From: CAZCCV01 sp964497515
GTDB lineage: Bacteria > Armatimonadota > UBA5829 > DTLH01
Direction: 5' to 3'
Length of the DNA: 20,904 nt
NCBI GenBank assembly: GCA_964497515.1
Contig: CAZCCV010000037.1
Coordinates: forward strand, 1 to 20,904
The stretch's first letter is position 1, and each line of letters opens with the position of its first letter. Of this stretch, positions 7,189 to 14,314 are shown piece by piece. A model generated the notes under the pieces. That model was not told where the DNA came from. It saw nothing but the letters and a program-made list of their open reading frames with translations, and did not search any database. The translations under genes and the position numbers were made by a program.

Positions 7189-8568
7189 TTACTCTTCTTC
7201 AAGGCAAAGGTTATGTTGCAGGATCAATTCTGGCAACCCACCTTTTACAACGTGGCTTGCGGCCTGATAGTCCTGTCTGCTCGTGTCGTGGTTCGGCAGC
7301 GCGACAGCGCATCCAACACCCGCAGCGCGAAGAGCTATAATTCCGGGCTCTGTATCTTCGAGCCCAATGCATCGACAGTAATCACTGTTCGGAATCGACA
7401 TCTGGTAAAGCGAAATGCTGAAAAGATCCCTGTGGGGTTTCAGACGTGCTTCGCTGGAATCCGATGCAGTGACGAACCCGTCAAAGACTGCTCTGTAATC
7501 GCTGAGCTTCTCAGTCAGTTCTGCCTTTCTGCTATCGGAAACAGGCCACGACTGAACCTGTTCCTGCAGAACTCTGAATACTTCCTTCATACAAGAGTGC
7601 GCTTCGTAGGCGATTGAGGCCGTAACAAGAGCGATTTTAGCGGGGCTGTTCGAGAATCGTTTAGCAAGTCGTTTGAGTCGCTCTCGAGCATTTCTCTCAT
7701 CCACACTTCCCGCCGGAAGATATGCTTTGAGTTCATCGTATAGCTCGCCAGCGTCATCACCTAGCCAGCCCTTTATGAGTGCGATGAACACACCGTAACC
7801 AGGCATCGGTTCTACGAGGTTTCTCTTTCCGTCGCCAAGAAGCTCCTTGGATAGATGGGCTCCTTCGCCATTTTCCATCCTCTTCAGTATCGAATGATAT
7901 CGCGCGTAGTAGATATCTAAAGCAGCGCTCACAATTGCGCTCCTGTTGCTGGTATCAAAGGATGAGCTATACTTGGTCACAAACGGTTCAGCGTAGGTGG
8001 CGACATTCTGATTATCTATACACCCCTGCGCTGCAATTGCTTTGAAAGCGGGATCGTCGAGCATATCACTTAAGCCGCAGTTTATGGCGTTTTGCACGAT
8101 GTCCGATCGTCGCTGTCGATCATCCATTACTGACAGTGTCCACAGCAGCGATTCCAGAAATGCGCTGCCAAAAGCTGAGCGGTCTACTGCCTCGCCGTAT
8201 CGATCCAGCAGGAACTCAGTGTGTCTGAAGTTGCTGTTTCCGATAACATGCGGATAGTCCTTCACCGGGTCTAGACCTGCCCATTCGGTCGTTGTAAGCT
8301 TGCCAGTGAAGCGGCGAACCATATACTCCAAAGAGTGAAGCGCTAACGGTTCAGTAGTAGTGGAAGTGCCGTCCATATCCACAGCAAACGCTGCGATGCG
8401 ATCCAGCCTTGCGGTTACCTTCGGCGCTAACACATATAACTCAAAGGGAGTCGGTATGTAATCGAGGTTCCGCACAACGGCAATCTCCGTCGAGCCGGTC
8501 TCCTGCGCCATTTCGGCCAATAGAGCCGATGCTTCCTTAGGGTTCAAGTAACGAGCTAGTTTTTCCAT
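7189..8568 (-). CDS. HAD-superfamily phosphatase/beta-phosphoglucomutase-like protein with a large insertion
   Basis: HAD signatures frame this 459-residue protein. Motif I is FAVDMDGT (nucleophile D64, acid D66), motif II probably LVTAS (314-318), motif III the Lys of LKPHRDLF (K377), and motif IV GLEDTEPG (402-409) followed by the ALRAAGVGC typical of beta-phosphoglucomutases. Ordinary family members have about 220 residues. Here about 245 residues separate motifs I and II, so the cap is unusually large, and there is also an extra 55-residue N-terminal segment. Position before the GH65 gene suggests it handles beta-glucose 1-phosphate or a related sugar phosphate (inference). Start ATG 8568 has only a weak ribosome site (GTGAG). 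The operon promoter and operator lie about 150 bases upstream. Confidence 0.75.
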   Translation of the reverse strand: MEKLARYLNPKEASALLAEMAQETGSTEIAVVRNLDYIPTPFELYVLAPKVTARLDRIAAFAVDMDGTSTTTEPLALHSLEYMVRRFTGKLTTTEWAGLDPVKDYPHVIGNSNFRHTEFLLDRYGEAVDRSAFGSAFLESLLWTLSVMDDRQRRSDIVQNAINCGLSDMLDDPAFKAIAAQGCIDNQNVATYAEPFVTKYSSSFDTSNRSAIVSAALDIYYARYHSILKRMENGEGAHLSKELLGDGKRNLVEPMPGYGVFIALIKGWLGDDAGELYDELKAYLPAGSVDERNARERLKRLAKRFSNSPAKIALVTASIAYEAHSCMKEVFRVLQEQVQSWPVSDSRKAELTEKLSDYRAVFDGFVTASDSSEARLKPHRDLFSISLYQMSIPNSDYCRCIGLEDTEPGIIALRAAGVGCAVALPNHDTSRQDYQAASHVVKGGLPELILQHNLCLEEE

Positions 8569-8715
8569 AGTGTCTCACTTATACAGATGCTATAGGAGCC
8601 AAGAGAATCGGTCAAGCCGCTAACGGCGGGTTGGGGGAGCCTTACAATACGAGGAGCCAGGCTCAAACGAACCCGACTCCTGAATCGTTCAACAAGTGCT
8701 GCAGTGCTTAAGGCC

Positions 8716-8729
8716 AGCAAGCGCTTACA
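8716..8729. promoter_or_regulatory. LacI/CcpA-type operator (cre-like) at the HAD-GH65 promoter
   Basis: The minus strand reads TGTAAGCGCTTGCT, centred on AAGCGCTT. It closely matches catabolite-responsive/LacI-family operators (TGTAAGCGNTNNCA). It begins at the last base of the -10 and covers the predicted start, the usual place for a repressor. A sugar-responsive LacI-family regulator is inferred; none is encoded in the window. Confidence 0.55.
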
Positions 8730-8757
8730 TTCTAGCATATATAGTGTAACTTATGAA
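8729..8757 (-). promoter_or_regulatory. Putative promoter of the HAD-GH65 operon (extended -10)
   Basis: On the minus strand, TTCATA (8757-8752), a 17-base spacer and TAGAAT (8734-8729) preceded by TGC as an extended -10. The predicted start (about 8722) leaves a leader of about 150 bases before the ATG at 8568, with no clear riboswitch fold. The 8569-8901 gap between divergent genes holds this promoter, its operator and the promoter of the cytochrome gene. Confidence 0.5.
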
Positions 8758-8855
8758 TGGTCAGAGCGTTTATCCCTTGATATCTCGCCTCTTTGTGCCC
8801 AATTGCCTGTAATGCCACAACAGAATGGTATTAGCGGCAAGCAAGATCAATCTGG

Positions 8856-8884
8856 TTGACATCGGACTTGAGGCTGGTTAGACT
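8856..8884 (+). promoter_or_regulatory. Putative promoter of the selenocysteine cytochrome gene
   Basis: A perfect -35 TTGACA (8856-8861), a 17-base spacer and TAGACT (8879-8884). The predicted start near 8891 leaves a very short leader before ATG 8902. GGGGTG (8890-8895) may serve as ribosome site. Its place directly before ATG 8902 supports that codon as the true start rather than 9235. Confidence 0.5.
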
Positions 8885-8901
8885 ATGAATGGGGTGCGAC
8901 T

Positions 8902-10212
8902 ATGGGAAAACGTTTTTCGCGCTGGTATTTGGTTGGAGTGTTCTTTTTCGTTCTGCTAGCTGTATCTCTTTGGAGTGCCAGCCGAATGATTCTGGCGAAA
9001 GACCCTCCACGCCGCATTACTATTTTATACACCAACGATACCCTCGGCACGCTTGAACCTTGCGGGTGAGGTGGCAAGAAGCTGGGCGGTCTGCCCGCAA
9101 GAGCCACATACATAAAGAACGTCCGTAAAGAACATCCCTCGACGGTTGTAGTCGAAAGCGGAGACCTTGCATTCGCAGTCAATCCGGATGACCCAACAGC
9201 ACAACTCGACACCGTTGCCAAAGCTCTGAAATATATGGGTTATACAGCGGTCGGTGTTGGCCCGGTTGATGTCCGCGTCGGAGAACCCTATTTCAATACG
9301 CTGAAGAAATACGGAATACCGGTGGTGCATATTGATACCAGAAAGCACGAAGATGCTGAGCCATACATAATCCGGGACGTCAGTGGTGTAAAGGTAGGTA
9401 TTGTCTCATTCGGTTCGGTGCCCGATGAAAGAAGAGAAGACTCTTCACTTCAAAAAGAACGTGAGAAGCAGTTTTCAGAAGCCAGAAAGAAGTGCGATAT
9501 CCTTCTGCTGATGGATCAGGCTCATATCGCTACAGAGGAATGGCTTACGCGCAACAAAGATCGCCTCGGAAGCCCCGACATCGTCATCGGTGGAGTGCGA
9601 GTTCAGTATAACCAGCCTGAGACAATCGGAAAGACTATGATAGTACCTACGAGCACTCAAGGGGTTTATGTGGGCAGAATTGACATCAAGATCGACGGCA
9701 AGAAGCGCAACACAGTCTTTTCGCGGCAGATCATAGACCCCACAATTCCAGGTGACCCAGAAGTAGAACAAATGATTAGCTCGTACAACAAGTCACAGAG
9801 CGAACTTGTGGCATCGGGTGCGCTTATGCTTTCAGCACACGAAACACAGCCGTATTATCCGTACCAGTCGTGTGTTACCTGCCACAAGGCCGAGTACGAG
9901 CATTGGAAAGACACAAAACACGCGCTTGCTCACGCTGTGCTCCTCAATCAAGAGAAGGCTATCCCCGAATGTCTGCCGTGCCACTCCGATATGTACCGGC
10001 TGCAGCGGAAGATGGCTATAAACTCAGAGGTGATCGGTGGAGTTGAGTGTAACGGCTGCCACCAGGATGTGCTTCCACACTCGCCCGGGTACAGAGCGAA
10101 ACACGACGACAAACCGATACGGGCTAGGTGCCTCAACTGCCACACTCCCGAGCGTAGTCCGAACTTCGATCCGGTGAAGGCGTACGAACAGATGAAGCAC
10201 CCGAAGCACTAA
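8902..10212 (+). CDS. Selenocysteine-containing tetraheme cytochrome c with degenerate UshA-fold domain (TGA codon 56 read as Sec)
   Basis: The frame runs 436 codons with one TGA at 9067-9069 (codon 56). Residues 9-27 form a signal anchor, so the protein should sit outside the membrane, where c-type hemes are attached. Residues about 38-290 resemble the 5'-nucleotidase/UshA metallophosphatase fold, and residues 310-436 carry four CxxCH sites: CVTCH (324), CLPCH (357), CNGCH (383) and CLNCH (410). Coding quality is equal on both sides of the TGA. The TGA falls in LEPCG-U-GGKKLGG, where homologues as I know them read EPCGC..LGGL, so Sec replaces the second Cys. A SECIS hairpin follows at once. 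The phosphatase ligands look lost: NDTLG for NDxHG, GPVD for GNHE, GGVRV for GGHSH. A redox role is more likely than hydrolysis (inference). The downstream ATG 9235 would give a protein lacking anchor and motif. A pseudogene is unlikely given the SECIS. Confidence 0.85.
9067..9107 (+). promoter_or_regulatory. Bacterial SECIS element directly after the UGA codon
   Basis: The UGA (9067-9069) is followed by a hairpin. The outer stem is GTGGC (9071-9075) with GCCAC (9103-9107). The upper stem GGGC (9084-9087) pairs with GCCC (9093-9096). The apical loop is GGUCU (9088-9092). Below the upper stem GC (9081-9082) can pair with GC (9097-9098), leaving U9083 bulged. The GGU of the loop begins 18 nt after the UGA, as in E. 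coli fdhF, whose loop also contains GGUCU. SelB recognises the GGU loop and the bulged U in the known system. Confidence 0.85.
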
Positions 10213-10241
10213 TTGAGCGCCTTTCGCCGTTTCAGCGCTTA
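10213..10241. terminator. Possible weak terminator between convergent genes
   Basis: AGCGC (10216-10220) pairs with GCGCT (10235-10239), extended by one G-U and one T-A pair, with a 14-base loop. It lies in the 26-base gap between the cytochrome and moxR stops. No T run is convincing. Confidence 0.25.
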
Positions 10242-11210
10242 TCTCGGCACGTCAATCGAAGATAGAATGTTGCCCACGATTCTATCTGGAGTCATACCTT
10301 CGATTTCCGCCTCGGGGCGCAGAATCAACCTGTGCCGGAGTATTGCAGGAGCAAGATATTTCACATCGTCCGGAATAACAAAGTTTCTTTCTCGCATTGC
10401 AGCTAGTGTCTTGGCGGTTAGAAGCATTGCAATTGTTGCCCTCGGACTCGCACCTAGTATCAAGTTTCGATCCTTTCTGGTGCGCGCAACTATCTCGCCC
10501 ATATAACGCATTATCGGGTCATCCACGACCACCTCAGCAATCTCTTTCTGGCAAGCTGTGAGATCCTTCTCTGCAGCTACAGGCCGAACTCCCGCTTCCT
10601 CTACGCGGTTCGATCTGAACCCTGCATTGAATTTCTGCAGTATTTTGTGCTCCTCATCGGCATCTGGATACTTGACGAGCACTTTCATAATAAATCTGTC
10701 GGTCTGAGCCTCAGGTAGCGGGTAAGTGCCTTCGTATTCTACGGGGTTCTGTGTGGCTAAAACCATAAAAGTGCTGGGAAGCGGATTTGTATCGCCGTCA
10801 ATCGTCACTCGCCTTTCCTCCATTGCTTCGAGGAGTGCGGATTGCGTCTTAGGAGGTGTGCGGTTGATCTCATCCGCGAGCAATATGCTTGTGAACACAG
10901 GGCCTTTTCGCAGGTTGAACTCAGATGTCGATGGATCAAAAACAGTCGTTCCAATAACATCGGATGGCATAAGGTCAGGTGTGAACTGGATGCGCTTGAA
11001 GTCAGCAGATATAGCGTGTGCCAGTGAACGTACCAGCAGCGTTTTAGCAATACCTGGAACACCTTCCAACAGCACGTGACCGCCGGAGAATAGTGCCACC
11101 AGCACTTGCTCTACTACATCGTTCTGTCCCACAACGACTTTGCCGACTTCATTTGCTACAGCTGCGGCTGTAGAGGCAACCTTATTCTGATTTGTTGGTT
11201 GGTCGAGCAA
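10239..11210 (-). CDS. MoxR-family AAA+ ATPase
   Basis: A MoxR-type AAA ATPase of about 323 residues, a chaperone-like family often used to assemble or activate membrane or periplasmic protein complexes. Walker A is GVPGIAKT, Walker B LLADEINR, with the family segments ALLEAMEERRVTIDG, VLATQNPVEYEGTYPLPEAQ and GASPRA. There is no ATG near the start. TTG codons at 11246, 11237 and 11210 are possible. TTG 11210 is chosen because AAGGGAG lies 7 bases upstream; the protein then starts with LDQPTNQ and overlaps the DUF4350 gene by 29 bases. It is the last gene of the operon. In related clusters a DUF58 gene normally follows MoxR, but here the neighbour is a convergent, unrelated gene. Confidence 0.9.
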   Translation of the reverse strand: MLDQPTNQNKVASTAAAVANEVGKVVVGQNDVVEQVLVALFSGGHVLLEGVPGIAKTLLVRSLAHAISADFKRIQFTPDLMPSDVIGTTVFDPSTSEFNLRKGPVFTSILLADEINRTPPKTQSALLEAMEERRVTIDGDTNPLPSTFMVLATQNPVEYEGTYPLPEAQTDRFIMKVLVKYPDADEEHKILQKFNAGFRSNRVEEAGVRPVAAEKDLTACQKEIAEVVVDDPIMRYMGEIVARTRKDRNLILGASPRATIAMLLTAKTLAAMRERNFVIPDDVKYLAPAILRHRLILRPEAEIEGMTPDRIVGNILSSIDVPR

Positions 11211-12339
11211 TTTCGAGCTCCCTTCTAAGCTTTTCAATCGAATCAATTAGCTTCAGCACTTCACTTTCGGATGACTTGCCACCCTGCACGATCTCTTCTC
11301 CTCTAACCAGAAGTGCGCTAAGCTGTGCTTTGCGTGTATTGTAAGCTGCAGATATGACATTCACTGCTGTCTCAGGGTCTGCATCGGGTGCCACGCCAAA
11401 GGCATATGTCAGCTCTCTTCGGAAATCACGATATATTGATATGAACGCTGCTTCCTTGGCTTCCGCGCGTCTCAGCAATTCGGCCATAGCTCTCACTAAT
11501 TCCCAAGAGCGGCGCCGTTTGGTAGTCTCGATGAGAGGGTGAATTGCACCGAAGCGCTTTCCGGCACTTATGAGCACCAACAAGACGGCGAATAAGATTT
11601 GTGAAAGTACAATCCATCCTGTAGTAGTGAATGGTAAACGGTTAGACGTCTCTCTTGGAGAAGCCTTTGGCAAGTCTTCGCAAAAAACTACGCGTCCACC
11701 GTGGGCGTTCGCACAGACTACATTTGTGATCAGAACAACGTTGTCTTTCTTGTCTATATCGCAGTTTTGGAATAGGTTTGATTCAATAAAGGCAATGACT
11801 CTACCTTTGCCCAATTTGATCTCACCCACAAGTGTTTTGTCATTATGATCTTCTGCAATACGGGAAATTTCCTGTCCGGCAAAAGCGCCAAACGTTGGCA
11901 CGCTCACGTATATCTCTCTCACACCTTCGGTGTAAGGTCCTCCCGGTTTTATCGGGACTGCAGTATATTCTTTCCGCGCGTATGGCTCCCTCGTAATGTC
12001 AAGGTAGTTGAACGATGTGAAGCCATACGATCCTGCAACAATTGCAGTGTTTCCTTTTTCGATCCAAGCTCGAAGTGCTTTCTGATCTTGCTCTATAAGA
12101 TTCGGTGGCCTGATAAGCAACACTACTCGAGCATCTTTGGGCAATGACTTCAACGAGCCGGTGTGCCTCTCCGTTTTGAACCCGAGTTCATTCAATATCA
12201 AATACAGTGCTTTGAATCCATTTTTCTTCGGCGAATGAACCAAATCTTCTTTGTGGTTTATGTGCGTTGCCACCAGCGCTGCTAATATAGATAGAGCTAT
12301 AACAGCTACCAACGTCAATATACTTCGTATTCGTTTCAT
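11182..12339 (-). CDS. DUF4350 membrane protein
   Basis: The 385-residue protein has a transmembrane segment at about 7-25, an extracytoplasmic domain of about 215 residues and a second segment at 241-259, followed by a cytoplasmic helical tail. The domain resembles DUF4350 (LxxxGFKTERHTGSL..LPKDARVVLLIRPP..), a GATase-like fold thought to bind ligands without catalysis. The family is usually encoded with MoxR, DUF58 and DUF4129 proteins. The start ATG 12339 overlaps the stop of the DUF4129 gene by four bases, and the 3' end overlaps moxR. Biochemical function is unknown. The neighbourhood suggests one membrane complex served by the MoxR ATPase. Confidence 0.75.
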   Translation of the reverse strand: MKRIRSILTLVAVIALSILAALVATHINHKEDLVHSPKKNGFKALYLILNELGFKTERHTGSLKSLPKDARVVLLIRPPNLIEQDQKALRAWIEKGNTAIVAGSYGFTSFNYLDITREPYARKEYTAVPIKPGGPYTEGVREIYVSVPTFGAFAGQEISRIAEDHNDKTLVGEIKLGKGRVIAFIESNLFQNCDIDKKDNVVLITNVVCANAHGGRVVFCEDLPKASPRETSNRLPFTTTGWIVLSQILFAVLLVLISAGKRFGAIHPLIETTKRRRSWELVRAMAELLRRAEAKEAAFISIYRDFRRELTYAFGVAPDADPETAVNVISAAYNTRKAQLSALLVRGEEIVQGGKSSESEVLKLIDSIEKLRRELEIARPTNKSE

Positions 12340-13106
12340 ACCCCGACTCCCGAGCGGGCAACAAATCTGTAGGCCTCAAGAAATGACCTGTAATCGGTAT
12401 CTGTAGCTCTCTCGTGCCCATACCAGCGTCTGTCGAATATTAGGGCAATTGGTTTCAGCGTTGAATGTAGGTCCTTATGCTCACTAATCCTGGCCAAATA
12501 CTCCCAGTTTGTGCGTTTTCTATCGAACACGATTAGTTCTTGGTCGTCCAGCTGAAGAAGTATAGCTAGAAACACAAGTCTAAGAGATGTTCTGAAGTCC
12601 TCTGATGCAGCAGCGAGCTCAGCTTCACGAAGTGCATCTTTGGCACTGTCTGGCCCTGCATACAGTTCATCAAGTTCCAATTGCCGTTGATGCGTCCGTT
12701 GTATTCGAACTCTGCGAAGGATAATAACCAAAATCACAATTGGTAGAGCAACAAGAACAGTTCTTGCCAATAGAAGATAAAGAGATGATGGCTCCTGTTT
12801 ATTAGCTTCAGAAGAGTATTGTCCAAAGAAGTCTTCAATGGATTTCCAGAATTGATTCCAGATCTTCTCAATTGCTTCTGCTAGCCGGTCAAATAGGCTC
12901 GGTTCAAACTCCCGCCGACTCAGTATCTCTCGCAACAGTTCTTTTCGCTCTTCTGGAGTTGGGTGTGATGACAGTGTGCCGGATGAATTATCAGACTGAG
13001 CGATTTGGTGCTGTCCTTGAGGTGCAGCGATGCTTTGCGCCGAAATAGGCACGGCACACAGAGATACTCCAACCAGAAGCAGTGCAAGGAGCCAGATTCT
13101 TATCAC
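12336..13106 (-). CDS. DUF4129 membrane protein
   Basis: A 256-residue protein with a signal peptide (1-23, hydrophobic core LLALLLVGVSLCAV), a polar extracytoplasmic part with a coiled-coil-like charged stretch (50-95), one transmembrane segment (about 109-131) and a cytoplasmic C-terminal DUF4129 domain. The domain shows the usual pattern LDDQELIVFDRKRTNWEYL (186-204), then RRWYG (226-230) and DYRSFLEAY (238-246). It starts with GTG at 13106, overlapping the upstream gene's stop by four bases (GTGA), and overlaps the DUF4350 start in the same way, so the operon is translationally coupled. DUF4129 often forms the C-terminus of membrane transglutaminases; here the transglutaminase part is absent. 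Confidence 0.8.
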   Translation of the reverse strand: MIRIWLLALLLVGVSLCAVPISAQSIAAPQGQHQIAQSDNSSGTLSSHPTPEERKELLREILSRREFEPSLFDRLAEAIEKIWNQFWKSIEDFFGQYSSEANKQEPSSLYLLLARTVLVALPIVILVIILRRVRIQRTHQRQLELDELYAGPDSAKDALREAELAAASEDFRTSLRLVFLAILLQLDDQELIVFDRKRTNWEYLARISEHKDLHSTLKPIALIFDRRWYGHERATDTDYRSFLEAYRFVARSGVGV

Positions 13107-14149
13107 GGTTTTGTATCGTTAGACGGAGGTGCAGACACACATCCTTCAGTTGTGCATCCGCCTCGTTCTTTCCAACACGCAGAATGAAGTACTGCTCCAC
13201 AGTATGAACACTTCACGCCCTCAGATATATCCCGAATGTAGTTATTGCAGTGTGAACATATATGAGACGACTGCATACCGGTCTGTGGACTATTGTCCGT
13301 AACGGAGTCTGGCGCTGGGAGGGTCACCTGTAGTTCTCGTGCCAGGTATTGCAGATCAAATCCTTCCTTACGCACTCGTAGATCGAAGTAGAGAATCACT
13401 GATGCAAGTGGCGTAAGCGGTCCTAACAGCGTATTGCTGAGAGCCTGTACAATGAGTTCGGGCACGATGAGGGTCGCAAACTCCAACAACGTCGATATAA
13501 GAAAAACGACTACAAGGATTAGCAGAAGGACACCTATCACGTGTCCAGAAAACCCTTGGGTAAGAGCCCAAGATCTTTTTAGTGCCGATAAACCGCTTGT
13601 GCCTTCAATAATAACCACGGGCATACTGAGGCTAAGGCGTGCATAACAATGCAGCACGAGCAAAATCCAAAGTGCTAACAGAATCAACCCAAATATAATA
13701 ATAGCACCAGAGCCGGCGGCGAGACCCATAGGGACCATAAATATCGCCAAGACAAGGAATCCTACTACATATACACAACCAAGCAAGATCATCGTCCACA
13801 ATACTGCCCCAATACGGCTCAACACTGTGGTGTACGCACTCCATATAGTGACCGGCTCGTCCAAATAGCGCCGTGAGACCGCATTTGTCATCGCTGCCTG
13901 GGCTATTGGGTGCGCAACTGCAGCCAACAGCAAAACTGGGAAGATGTCAGAAAAAATACGAGCATCAGGTACGTTACTCGCAGTCGGTATACTAGTCCAA
14001 GCTAATGCGTATGACAACAAGCCTATAGGTATGAAAACACAGGCTGCAATTCCGACGAGTAGAACAAAGTTGTTTCTGTAAAGGTCGAATGTTTCGTCGA
14101 GAATTCCAGGGATATTTCGGGGGCGAAAGCGTTTTTCGTTTGCCACCAT
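13103..14149 (-). CDS. Multi-pass membrane protein with C-terminal RING-like zinc finger
   Basis: The 348-residue protein begins with a short cytoplasmic segment (RPRNIPGILDETFDLYRNNF) typical of GPDPase-membrane-domain-like proteins and then has about six hydrophobic segments up to residue 250. A soluble tail ends in a Cys/His cluster: C298, C301, C314, C317, H322, C325, C332 and C337. The spacing C-x2-C, C-x2-C-x4-H-x2-C, C-x4-C fits a treble-clef/RING-like, two-zinc fold of the kind described as prokaryotic RING fingers. The frame is open to 14176, but ATG 14149 has GGAGG (14154-14158) 4 bases upstream. It is the first gene of the four-gene operon ending with moxR. Function is unknown; the finger may mediate protein contacts. 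Confidence 0.65.
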   Translation of the reverse strand: MVANEKRFRPRNIPGILDETFDLYRNNFVLLVGIAACVFIPIGLLSYALAWTSIPTASNVPDARIFSDIFPVLLLAAVAHPIAQAAMTNAVSRRYLDEPVTIWSAYTTVLSRIGAVLWTMILLGCVYVVGFLVLAIFMVPMGLAAGSGAIIIFGLILLALWILLVLHCYARLSLSMPVVIIEGTSGLSALKRSWALTQGFSGHVIGVLLLILVVVFLISTLLEFATLIVPELIVQALSNTLLGPLTPLASVILYFDLRVRKEGFDLQYLARELQVTLPAPDSVTDNSPQTGMQSSHICSHCNNYIRDISEGVKCSYCGAVLHSACWKERGGCTTEGCVSAPPSNDTKP

Positions 14150-14229
14150 TCTGCCTCCAGTGTTGTTGATTAGCAATCCATAAGAGATAATTGGCGAACG
14201 CTCGAAGAAAATCCTTCTAAACTGTTGTA

Positions 14230-14240
14230 AGTGTTACACT
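14230..14240. promoter_or_regulatory. Operator-like palindrome upstream of the MoxR operon
   Basis: AGTGT-T-ACACT is a perfect 5+1+5 palindrome about 80 bases before the first gene of the operon, flanked by two copies of ACTGTT (14221-14226 and 14239-14244). No clear -35/-10 pair is visible with it, so its role as an operator is a guess. Confidence 0.25.
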
Positions 14241-14264
14241 GTTAGCCCGTTGTACAAAGCAAAA

Positions 14265-14290
14265 GGGCGCCCGGTTGAAACGGGGCGCCC
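14265..14290 (-). terminator. Intrinsic terminator of the sigma/anti-sigma operon
   Basis: An 8-bp GC-rich stem, GGGCGCCC (14265-14272) with GGGCGCCC (14283-14290), and a 10-base loop. On the minus strand it is followed by TTTTGCTTTG. It lies 25 bases past the anti-sigma stop. Confidence 0.8.
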
Positions 14291-14314
14291 TCTATGATAA
14301 TGGCCACTACACCA

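Noticed and set aside
8556..8738. 60-codon minus-strand frame upstream of the HAD gene
   Set aside because: It coincides with the operon leader, overlaps the HAD start in another frame and lacks a ribosome site.
8902..9234. The cytochrome gene as a pseudogene or nonsense-interrupted gene
   Set aside because: Only one stop interrupts the frame, it is TGA at a conserved Cys position, and a SECIS-like hairpin with correct spacing follows. Sequence quality is equal on both sides.
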